A stretch of DNA of 64,000 bases. It comes from Cyanophora paradoxa (taxonomy: Eukaryota > Glaucocystophyceae > Cyanophorales > Cyanophoraceae). The DNA is taken from positions 62,001 to 126,000 of the forward strand of contig QPMI01000510.1 of the NCBI GenBank assembly GCA_004431415.1, read 5' to 3'. The notes beneath the pieces are model-generated. The model was not told the origin of the DNA, made no database searches, and was given only the letters and a program-made list of their open reading frames with translations. The position numbers and the translations under genes were made by a program. Below are positions 54,148-63,463 of this stretch, in pieces; within the stretch, counting starts at the first letter, position 1; every line of letters starts with the position of its first letter.

Positions 54148-54612
54148 CTTTGGACGCGGTCTGCGCCCGCCGCACCGCGCGGGCCGCTCAAAGGCCGCAA
54201 GCTTTAGCTGCGCGTCGCGCGGGGTGCGATGCGTCAGGCAGCACAAAGAGATCCAGATCTCTTCAAGATTACTGCACGATCAAAGCCGGCACTCCAGCGC
54301 TCGCTAGAAAGCGCCGAGAAGGCTGCCCGTCGAAGTGACCGCAGCTAGGCTAAGCTTGCAAGGTTGCCCGGAGGGAGCGCGGCGCTCTCTCGCCGTGCAG
54401 GTGGCACCAGCGCATGCATTAGAAGCCACCCCGCTCGTCCCCGACCGGAGCGGCCAGGCTGCCTAAACGGTCCGCCCGGCCATCCGCAATGCTAGCTAAG
54501 GGATCCTAGAGCCCGGTACAGCTAATTCGCACCTGTTAGGAGCGCCCGAGGTGCTCGTCGGACGGCTGGCTTAGGCAAGTTTTGGCGTCAGTGTCTGTAC
54601 CCGTTTTCCGCG
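54148..54612. other. Bidirectional promoter region
   Basis: Head-to-head spacer between the Ser/Arg-rich gene and the SRP receptor gene. Contains GAGATCCAGATCTC near 54250. No coding sequence seen. Confidence 0.4.
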
Positions 54613-55771
54613 ATGGTGCGACGGTCTTCGGCGTCCCGGAAGGCCTCTGACTGCTGCGCAGGCGCAGCAAACGCTTCTACAGAAGGTTGTCGATGCTGGC
54701 GCGGATGTCGAGAAACTGCAGAAGCTGTTCGACAGCCTCGACAAGAACGAGCAGCTGCTGCTCGCAGGCGGCTCGGCTTTGCTGCCGCTCATTATCATTC
54801 TGATCTGTAAGCTGCTCGAACCCGTAGCGCGTGCCGCGTGGACCGCTTGCTCTGACCGCCACTCCAGTCGTCTTCGTTGTCTTCCGGCCGACGAAGAAGG
54901 GCAGCCGCGTGCTCATTCTGGGCGCTGTAAATGCGGGCAAGACCGTCCTCTTCCATCAGGTGCGCCTTACGCGAGCTCGCGCCGCTAATCGCGCCCGGGC
55001 TGGCCGGCGCAGCAAGTCTTACCGATACCGCAGTTGCGTGACGGCAAGCGCGTCGAGACGCACACCTCTATGAAGGAGAACGAAGGCACCTTCCGGCCCC
55101 ACGCGGATGTGGTGCGCCGCGGACCGCTAGCTCGCCTCGCGACGCCGACCTCACGCACGCGGCGTCACGGGCGCAGGATCCAACCGCTGAGCGCTCCCCG
55201 ATGAAGCCGCTACACATCGTCGACTTCCCGGGGCACGCCCGCGTCCGCTACCAGCTCGCCGAGCAGCTCGCCGCGGCCCGCGCCGTCGTCTTCGTCGTCG
55301 ACAGCGAGAAGATCATCGAGGAGATCCGCTCCGTTGCGGAGTGCGTATCGCGCCCCCGTTGCTGACGCTCGGCGCCGACGACGCGAGCAGGTACATGTAC
55401 GACCTGATGACCGACAAGTCCCTCCGCTCGACCAAGCGCTTCCCGATGCTTGTGGCGTGCAACAAGCACGACTCGGTCAGCGCACACTCCATCGACACCG
55501 TGCGGTCGAAGCTCGAGCGCGAGATGTGCGGTCTTTTGTCGTCCCCGGCCCGCCCGCCCGCGCTGACGCCCCGCACAGCGAGCAGCTCAGGCGCACGCGC
55601 ATGGCGGCGCCAGTGGACAGCGAGTCGCAGCGGACGCACCTGCCGCTGGGCAAGGCCGACGAGCCCTTTGAGTTCGCCAAGGCGCCCTTCGCGGTGCAGT
55701 TTGCGCCCTGCTCGGCGTCCACGGGCAAGGTGGACACCGTGGTCGCCTTCCTCCGCTCCCTCTCCAAGTAG
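54613..55771 (+). CDS. SRPRB: Signal recognition particle receptor subunit beta
   Basis: Membrane-anchored small GTPase of the ER that holds SRP receptor alpha. The start codon (54613-54615) is followed directly by a 46-nt intron (GTGCGA...CTGAC...GCGCAG), then AQQTLLQKVVDAGADVEKLQ, KLFDSLDKNEQLLLAGGS and the membrane span LLPLIIILIFVFVVF. The GTPase domain shows G1 VLILGAVNAGKTVLF, QLRDGKRVETHTSMKENEGT (switch I), G3 VDFPGHARVRYQLAEQLA, VVFVVDSEKIIEEI, G4 MLVACNKHDSVSAHS and G5-like CSASTGKVD near the C-terminus (VVAFLRSLSK, TAG 55769-55771). G4 is NKHD where most GTPases have NKxD, so it is intact. The order and spacing fit SR-beta well. It converges on the plastid uL15 gene 412 bp away. 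Confidence 0.92.
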
Positions 55772-56183
55772 GCTCGCGCGGCTAGGCGATGTGAATCTAG
55801 GGGCGTGCTTTCTTCAATATCGTCGCGCGAGGCTTTCGCGTTCAAATTTCCCGCACTGCTTGGATCTTCCCTTTCGTCTCGGACGCGGGAGACAACCTAG
55901 TATGCGGACTCTCCTTAGCTGGCAAACGTGGAGTTGCCTGACCGTGGGCATCCATTACTGTTCTTGGTGACCCACCACACCCGACCCCGCCCACATCCGC
56001 GCGCCGCTCGAAAAAATCGCTTGACCTGAAGCGAAACCTTTTGAAAAAGGAGACAGCGCCTGTCGATAGCCTAACATACGAAGAAACGCAAGCGGAAAGG
56101 GGAAAGGGGAGGGATGAGGAGACGGCGCAGCCGCAGATCTGCGCTAGAACCTGCAACTACGCCGCTAAGCCTGGCGACGATTC
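55772..56183. other. Intergenic spacer between converging genes
   Basis: Contains the 3' flanks of SRPRB and the uL15 gene. Mixed composition with short A runs (CGAAAAAATC near 56010). No perfect AATAAA/TTTATT seen and no coding sequence. Confidence 0.4.
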
Positions 56184-57192
56184 TTACGCGTTCTTCGCCG
56201 CGTTCAGCTGCTTCTTGGTCGGGACAGACCGGTCGCGCACCCACTGCGAGCCGGCAACAGTGAGCCCGGAGCGCAGCGCGTAGGACAAGGAGCGGGAGGA
56301 CGCGGGAGACGAGCAGACCTTCGCCTTGACGGGCACGATCTCGACCTTGCCGCCGGCGGCCTCAATCTTGGCGCGCGCCGACTCGCTGACCGCCTCCGCG
56401 CGGACAGTGATCGGGACCTTGATCTCGCCGTCGCCGAGGATCTTGAGGAGCTTCTTCTCGCTGTCAACCTTGGACCGCAGGTCCTTCCACAGGGTCTGGT
56501 CGAGCGACTCCATATCGACAACGGTGTTGGGGGCGAGCACGGACAGGTCGCCGACGTTCAGCTCGTTGTGCTCCTTCACGCCCGCGCTCATGCCGCCGGC
56601 GATACCCTTGAGCTTCGGAACGCGACGGTACAGCGGGTTCTGGCCACCCTCGAAGCCGGGGCGGGTGCTGCGGCCCGAGCGGGACTTCTGGCCACGCATG
56701 CCTGACGTGGGCGAGCGATCGGTAAGAATCTCTCCAATCTCTCTTGCGCGACGTGATGCGCACCAAAGCCGCAGGTCGCGCCCTGGCCGGCCGAGATACC
56801 GCGGCCCTTGCGCTTGGCGGCGCGGTTCGAGCCCTTCGCCGGGGACAGCGAGCCGAGGTCCAGACCGCCGGCCACGACATTGGACGCTGAGGGACGCGGC
56901 CGCGGGCCCCAGATCAGCGCGGATTGCCCCAAGGCGGGCAGAAGATATTTTTCTTCTCAGGGCCGCCCGGCGCGCCCGCGTCAGGCAGCAATGCCCACGC
57001 ACCCGCAGCGCCGCCGACGTGGAAGGTCACAGACGCCTTCGCGCCCGCGGAGAGGGAGGCCTCGCCGGCGAAGAAGGTGCTGCCGCTCGCGCCGCCAACA
57101 GCCTTGAAGAAGCTCAGATCACGCTTCTGGCTGTTGCTGCTGATGCTAAGCTGGCCCAGGCGGGCAGCGACGGGCGCGAAGCTGAACGCCAT
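56184..57192 (-). CDS. rpl15: Plastid-targeted 50S ribosomal protein uL15 (L15)
   Basis: Bacterial-type L15 with an N-terminal extension, so nucleus-encoded and imported into the plastid (less likely the mitochondrion). Start MAFSFAPVAARLGQLSISSN (ATG 57190-57192): few acidic residues, Ser/Ala-rich, two Phe within the first six residues and no hydrophobic signal peptide. The mature part is spliced as DLGSLSPAKGSNRAAKRKGR, GISAGQGATCGFG and GMRGQKSRSGRSTRPGFEGG. It continues QNPLYRRVPKLKG, VGDLSVLAPNTVVDMESLDQ, VKILGDGEIKVPITV-like and ARAKIEAAGGKVEIVPVKAK, all diagnostic. About 40 extra residues follow (SYALRSGLTVAGSQWVRDRS, ending AAKNA, TAA at 56184-56186). Shares a 128-bp head-to-head promoter with the metallo-hydrolase gene. 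Confidence 0.92.
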
Positions 57193-57320
57193 TGCTTCGA
57201 TCTTCCGACCGCGAACTGTGTACCCCCTCGCGACCCCACCCCTTCCATTCTCCCCTACCCCCACTCTTGCTTTGAAGCCTTTGAATTGCCTGCAAAGCCC
57301 TGCATTGTCGGCCTTGCAAT

Positions 57321-59335
57321 ATGGCTTCAGCCGAACTCCTGCTTGAGCTTCCCTCGTACGGCGCCGTCGCGGGCGCTGACCGGGCCGGCTTCGTGTTCTT
57401 TGTCGGGAACGCGACTGTCGTCCTGCGCTTCGGCGGGCTCACGATTCTGACCGGTTAGTCCAACCCGCCCGCCCTGCGCTGCACGCGCTGCGCCTGCCTC
57501 GCCTGAACTTTCTCTCTAGACCCAAACTTCCTGCATCGCGTGCGCCGCGCCCCATTGCTTCGTCTTTCTATGGCATTTTCGTGCGCTTTCGGGCGCCGCA
57601 CGCGACCGCGCGAGCGCAGGGCGACCACGTTCACCTCGGATATAGAGTTCGTCGAGCCCGCCGCGGCCGCAGCGCTGCGGCTTGCTTGACGGCTGCGGCA
57701 GGTCGTCTATGCTCAGCGCCTCACCGATCCAGCTATCGATCTCAACGAGCTGCCTCCCATCGACCTCTGCAGTGCATCGCTGACGGCGCCCGGCGCCCGC
57801 TTGCCACTGACGGCGCTGACGCGGCCGGCCCCGCAGTTCTCTCGCACCTCCACGAGGACCACTTCGACAAGCGCGTCGAGGCGGAGCTGGATCGCAGCCT
57901 GCCCATCGCGACAACGCCCGAGGCCGCGGAGAAGCTGCGAGCCAAGGGGTGCGCCCGGCGTTGCTGTGAATTTGGATCCAGCTTCGACTTATTTTTCCTG
58001 TGCTCGCCAGATTCACGCGCACGATGGGCCTCGCGACGTGGCAGACGCTACGGGTGCTCAAGGGCGGCACAGAGCTCACTGTCACCGCCGCGCCTGGTGC
58101 GCGCCTCGAGATTCGCAGCCGCCTCGCTTATTCGCGGCTGCAACTCGCCGTAGGGCAGCACACGCCGTCCCCGCTCTCCCTTCTGCCCTTCCACGTCCTC
58201 CCGCCCGTCAACGGATCCATTCTGAGCTTCCGGGACCTCGCGGCCGGCGGCCAGGCACGGCCGCGGCCCCTTCGCTTTATACAACAGCAGACTTTTTAAA
58301 AGACCGATTGGCAGGCGCCGCCCCTGCTGCGGCTGTACATCTCAGGCGACACGCTCATCCACTCCGACCTCCACGAGATCCCGCGGCGATTCCCCGGTTC
58401 GAATCCGAGCTGCCACCTCTCAAGCGCCGTGCCACGGGAGCTCACGGGGGTACAGGAATCGACCTGGCCCTCCTGCACCTCGGGGGTACGAAGGTCTTCG
58501 GGCTCCTTGTCACGATGGACGCGGCGCAGGGGGTCGAGTGCTTCCGAATCGTGAACCCCGAGCGGGCGCGCAACCCTCTACTCCTGCATCCCTTGTCTGA
58601 CACTCAACTCCTCTCAGGCCATCCCCATCCACTACAACGACTACAGCCGGCCCGGCCCCCCCATCCCCATCTACGTACCCCTTCCCCTTCACCTTACCCT
58701 TTCCTGTACCTCTCGACAGCTTCTCCTCGGGCCTGGATGACTTCAAGCGAGCCGCCGAGGCCGCCGGCATCCAGGTGCCGGGCGCACCACCGCCCCGTCT
58801 CCCCGCCCCTTTATTCTCACTTTGACCAGGACCGAATGCTGTACCTGGAGCACGGGGAGTGCTTCGAGTTCCGTGTCCAGGAAGCGCGGGGTGCTCTGTC
58901 TGATGTGCACCTTGGTTGGCGCCCTCCGAATCCTGCCGCAGGCGAAGGGGCCAAGGGCAGGCTGGTCCCAACGAGGACGCTGGGCCGCGGTGCGCCGACG
59001 CCGGCGCCCGAGCCGCTCGCTCTTCGCTTGCACTCGCCGAGTCGGCGGGCGCAGAAGAGGGCAAGGCCCGGGTGGCGGAGCTCCGTCGCAGCGGAGGAAC
59101 AGGTGCCGGCGCCGGCGCTGGCGCTGCGCGGCTGGTCCAGCCGTCCGGTGCCCCCGCCTCCCGTGGCGTTGGGCCGGGGCTCCCCCCGGTAGTTTCTCTA
59201 AGAGGCAGCGCAGGAGGAGCTGGCGCCTCCTCTGCGACTGCTCAGGCATCCGAGCGCCTCTCCCTCGGGGCCGGCGCTGGCACCGGCGGTGGCGACGGCG
59301 ACGGCCGCGGGCTGCCCGCGGCGGCCGAGCAGTAA
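57321..59335 (+). CDS. Metallo-beta-lactamase-fold hydrolase (UlaG-like)
   Basis: Zinc-dependent hydrolase. Exon 1: MASAELLLELPSYGAVAGAD, FVFFVGNATVVLRFGGLTIL, TD; exon 2 DPNFLHR. Then GDHVHLGYG, RLTDPAIDLNELPPIDLC joined to ILSHLHEDHFDKRVEAELDR (the HxHxDH zinc motif), LPIATTPEAAEKLRAKG and WQTLRVLKGGTELTVTAAPG. Further on are LLRLYISGDTLIHSDL (the metal-ligand Asp), DLALLHLGGTKVFGLLVTMD, IPIHYNDY (the downstream metal-binding His), SGLDDFKRAAEAAGI and RMLYLEHGECFEF. This order matches UlaG/NAPE-PLD-like MBL proteins annotated in bacteria. A C-terminal extension of about 130 residues, Ala/Gly/Glu-rich with no domain, ends GLPAAAEQ and TAA. Substrate unknown. A poly(A) signal lies 95 bp after the stop. 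Confidence 0.82.
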
Positions 59336-59430
59336 ATCTCTCCAAGCAGCTGCAGCAGCTCGATGGTGTTTCGTGCTCGAACTTGCCCCGAGTACCGGCA
59401 GCTTTTTAGTGAAGTCACGCGTTCTGCACA

Positions 59431-59436
59431 AATAAA
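59431..59436 (+). terminator. Poly(A) signal AATAAA of the metallo-hydrolase gene
   Basis: A perfect AATAAA 95 bp downstream of the stop codon on the coding strand. It is one of few perfect copies in this GC-rich window. Confidence 0.55.
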
Positions 59437-59568
59437 GGCACTTGCAGGCGCTCTAGATCTGCGCGTGCAAGCTCCGCGACTGCTGCACTGCGCATATGCA
59501 GGTGCTCCGAGCTCCGAGCTCGCTGCAAAAGCATGCAGCTGCAGTACGCGCTAGCATGCGCTGCGTGG

Positions 59569-59618
59569 GCGCGCGCGCATGCATGTGCATGCGCATGCGC
59601 ATGCGCATGCGCGCGCAC
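59569..59618. repeat. 50-nt perfect alternating purine-pyrimidine tract
   Basis: Runs GCGCGCGCATGCATGTGCAT and continues with GCGCAT units to GCGCGCAC without a break in purine-pyrimidine alternation. Such tracts can adopt Z-DNA. It lies upstream of the histidine kinase gene. Confidence 0.8.
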
Positions 59619-60019
59619 TGCCGCGGCCGACTCGACGGCGAGCCCGGCGAGCCGCGAGCGCGCGGCACATTGTGCTGTGCACGTGCGTCGCGTACATACG
59701 GACCGTACGCGTCGCACCGGAGCGCTAGCTGAAGCTTAGTAAACGAGGCGCAGCTGCGACTCAGCCTGCGGGGCGCAGCTGCGGTGGCTGGACGGTTTTT
59801 CAACTTGAACCGTGCACGTGGTTCGGAGCGGTCACCGGGTGGCAGGTTCGCCGTCAGACTGCCGTCAGTCGCATTGGGGGTACGTGAAGATTGCAACCGC
59901 AAGTCCTGCGGTCGCCTGTCTGCCCACGGCTGGTCGCCTCCTGGGTGCCATATCGCCCTGTTTAGCATAACCAAACCCATAGAGCACGCGAAAGTTGTCG
60001 TCACCAGCGCGCTAGAGCG

Positions 60020-62388
60020 ATGGACGGGGGTGGCGGATTCGGAGGGATTTTCGCCGGTCTCACCGAAGATCTTGCACCTGCGGCACCATCCGGTCGCCGT
60101 GCGCACGCTATAGCTCTTGCGCGCACGCGCAGTTCGTGTCCTTGCGAGTGAGTCGAGGTGACTGACCTCTGGGAGCAGCATCGACTGCGGGCGCAAGGCC
60201 TTCTTCTGCCACCCCAAAGAGACCCCCTTCGCCCGGCCCGAAGCGCCCATCGTCCGCCGCCGCGTCGGTCGTGAGTCCATCTGGCACGGGCGACGTGGAT
60301 GATGATGGCGAGGACGCCGCGAGCCCCGCGCCGTCGTCCTTTCGTAGCCTTCGTCGGCTTCCATCGACGAGCCGCAGCGATGTCTTCAAGGACCTGAGGA
60401 GGTTGGTTGCGACAGCGCGCTGTTTCGTTCGTCATTCAGGGAGTCACACGCGGTCGCGCAGCGAGCAGCTGCACAACGCACAGATGGAGTTCGCGACTGT
60501 CCTGACAGATTTCGCATCGGGTGTGGTCGGGCACAACGACCTCGCCTCGGCTCTGTACCGGGCCCTCGACAGTGCGCCCGCGTGATCGCTCGCCCGGCCC
60601 GCCCGCGGCAGCTGACCGGCGATCGCAGTTGCGCGGGAGGCGATGCTGTGCGATCTCGCCGTGATCTCCCCGCAGCCGGCGGCCGGCGATGCGCTGCGCG
60701 AGCCGCTCATCTCCGGCGGGTCGAGCCTCCGCTCCGGCGCGGCGGAGGCGCTCGTGGCTGTGGCCGGCCTCTCGAGCGCGCCGCACGTGGTCCAGGCCCT
60801 GGAATCGCTCGCGCCGGTCGCCATGGACGACGCCACCGCCGTCGACGCGAGCCCCGCGCCCGGCGTCTCCATCGTCGCCAGCTTCAAGTGCGGCTGCCGC
60901 GCGCCGCCCCTCCGCGCCCTCTGACCCCGCCCTCTGCAGCGTCGCGTTCGTCAAGAGCCTCCTGTGCGTCCCCGTCGTGTGCGGCCCGGAGCGCTCCGTC
61001 GCCGCCCTCGTCACCTTCTTCTCCGTCGCCAAGCGCTCCTGGTGCCCTCCTCCCGCCCCCCCTCTGCCCCCTCAGCTCCGCTCACGCCGCGCCGCAGGCA
61101 CCAGCTCGAGGTGCAGTTCGGCGAGCACTTCGGGCGGCTGGCCGCCCCGTGCTACGGTCCGCCCCGCGCCGCCCCCCGCGCCGCCCCCGCGGCTCACCCG
61201 GGCTTCGCTGGCAGTGCGTGTGGTGCTGGAGAAGGAGAACAGCATCCGGCGGGCGCGGCGGGCGTCGCTCTCGGCGGGGTCGGCGCACAAGGAGCCGGAG
61301 TCGCCGGGCTCGGAGGGCGCCTCGAAGAAGCGGGACCGCGACGTCATGGAGTCCGCCCCCGGCCTCGAGCTCCGCCGCGCCAAGGCCGCCGCCGAGAAGG
61401 CCTCCAGCGCCAAGGTCCGACGGGCCCGCACCCCCCTCGCCCGGCCCTGAGCTCCCGCGCGCCCCTCCCCCTCGGCCCCCCGCAGTCCGCGTTCCTGGCG
61501 CACATGTCCCACGAGATGCGGTGCGCGCGGCGCCCCTCCCCTCGAGCAGACGCCCCTCGGCGCCGGCGCCGGTTGGCCTCTCACGCGGGGCCGCGCAGGA
61601 CGCCGCTGACGGCGATCCTGGCCGTCTCGTCCCTCCTCCTCGAGAAGAAGGATCGCTTCACCAAGTGCGCCCGCCACGCCCCGCTCCGCCCTCCCCCGGC
61701 TCGCCCCCACTCGCCTTCCCCCGGCCCCTGACGCGCGCCCTGCCCCGCCGGCAGCGAGGAGGCGGACTTCTTGAGCACGATCCTGCACTCGGGCGAGCAG
61801 CTCCTCGCCTTCGTCACCAACGTCCTCGAGTTCTCCGTCCGCCCCCACCCCCGCCCCGCCCCGCCCCGCCCCGCCCGAGCTCGCCACTAGAAGAGAGCAA
61901 TCTCGGCCCCGTCCAACCTGGCCCCGCCTGACTTGGGGGCGCCCCGCAGCGGATCGAGGCGGGGCACCTGGAGCTGGACCCCGTCAAGTTCGACCTCCGC
62001 GAGTCCCTCGACTCGGTGCGCCCCCCCCTCGAGCGAGCCCCGGCGCCAGGGCGCGGGGCCGAGCCTCCTCCTCCTCGCGCTCGCGGCAGGTTCTGTCGAT
62101 GATCGCGCCGAAGTGCCACCGGGACGTGGACTGCGTGTACATCCTCGGGGCGGACGTCCCGTGCGAGCTCCGCGGCGACGAGACCCGCCTCCGCCAGGTC
62201 CTCCTCAACTTCCTCAGGTGCCCCGCCCCGCCCCGCCCCGCCCCGCCCCGCCCCGCCCCGCCGGGGGCGTGCGGGGCTGACGCGCGCCCCGCGCAGCAAC
62301 GGGCTCAAGTTCAGCGAGCAGGGCGAGGTCGTCCTGCGCGTCCAGGTGCACCCCCCCTCCCCCACCCCCCACCCCACCCCCCCACCCC

Positions 62389-62428
<40 letters not shown>

Positions 62429-63399
62429 GCCCCAACCCCCTCCCCCTCCCCTCTCTACCCCGTCCATCACCTGCCCCCTCCCGACCCTGCTCGCACCTTG
62501 TACCCCCTGCTCTCGCCGCCTGCCGCCGCCGCCTAGCCGCCGCTACGCCCGGGGGACCTGGGGCAGGGTTGACGGGCGGGGCGGGGCAGACGGTGCGGAG
62601 CGACGTGGCCACAGTCGAGCTCCACTTCTCCATCAAGGACGGTGCGCCTGTGTCCCCGGCCCCACCCTCGACCCCTCGCCCCACCGGCCTCCGCCTTTCT
62701 AGAGAGGTCGCACCTGCATGCCCAGCGACCCCCGCCTCGCTCCAAGCCGGGACGTGGCCTTCAGCCCTTCCCCGCCCCACCGCGTACGCCGGGAGGGACC
62801 TCTGAGGCCCCCCCGCCCGCCCGGCCCTCTGCGCGCGCAGACGGCGTGGGGATCCCGGCGGAGAGCATCCCGGACCTCTTCCAGAGCTTCAGCCAGGTCG
62901 ACACCAGCCGCTCCCGCCGCCTCGGCGGCACCGGGTGAGACCCCCGCCCCGCCCCGCCCCGCCCCGCCCCGCTGCGCCCTGTTCGCGTGCCTCTGACTCG
63001 CATCGTTCTTCCCCCTCCTTCTCCTTTGTGCAGGCTCGGGCTCGCGCTGTGCAAGCTGCTGGTGGAGAAGATGGGGGGCAAGGTCTGGTGCGAGAGCCAG
63101 GTGGGGCTGGGGAGCACCTTCCACTTCACGATCCTCCTGGAGCACGCCCGCGCGCCCTACTCGGCCGTGCGCCACCTCGCTCCCTCGCGCGGCCGGCTCG
63201 GCCGCCTGCTCGCCTCGCCGGGGCTCGCGTGCCGGAGCCGACTGGCGGGCGCCCCGCAGATCTTCGGGGAGGAGCGGCCGCAGACGGCGCGGTCGCAGCC
63301 GGCGGCGACGCCGCACTCGCCGCGCAGCTTCCGCTCCGCCGTCCGCCCCGCCCTCCGCGAGAGCGGCCCCGGCAGCATCCTCATCGCCACCCGCGAGAA
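60020..63399 (+). CDS. GAF-domain sensor histidine kinase, 3' end beyond the window
   Basis: Proposed start [20 protein letters not shown] (ATG 60020), spliced to a Ser/Pro-rich stretch and [20 protein letters not shown]. Then [20 protein letters not shown] and a GAF-like domain: [57 protein letters not shown] and [13 protein letters not shown] coiled linker leads to the H-box [12 protein letters not shown] joined to [18 protein letters not shown], phosphate acceptor His in MSHEMR. The ATPase domain has the N-box [17 protein letters not shown]1 [20 protein letters not shown] and G2 [20 protein letters not shown] followed by [11 protein letters not shown]. All catalytic boxes are intact. The frame SILIATREK meets a GTGCGCCCC donor at 63400, so a downstream exon, perhaps a receiver domain, is expected. 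Reading straight through would stop at 63508. Soluble sensor; ligand unknown. Confidence 0.85.
62391..62427 (+). repeat. CA dinucleotide repeat in a histidine-kinase intron
   Basis: About 18 CA units inside the C-rich intron that follows VVLRVQV. A microsatellite with no evident function. Confidence 0.85.
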
Positions 63400-63463
63400 G
63401 TGCGCCCCGCCTTCTGCTGCGTTCTTCCGAGTATTAGCCTGGGGCCCAAAGACTTCTAAGCGG

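Larger units (their letters stand above)
59336..60019. other. Intergenic region with alternating purine-pyrimidine tract
   Basis: Between two plus-strand genes. Holds the AATAAA of the hydrolase gene, a 50-nt alternating purine-pyrimidine tract and repeated GCATGC, GAGCTC and CTGCAG palindromes (59470-59560). The stretch 59780-60015 is the probable promoter and 5' UTR of the histidine kinase. No coding sequence supported. Confidence 0.5.
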
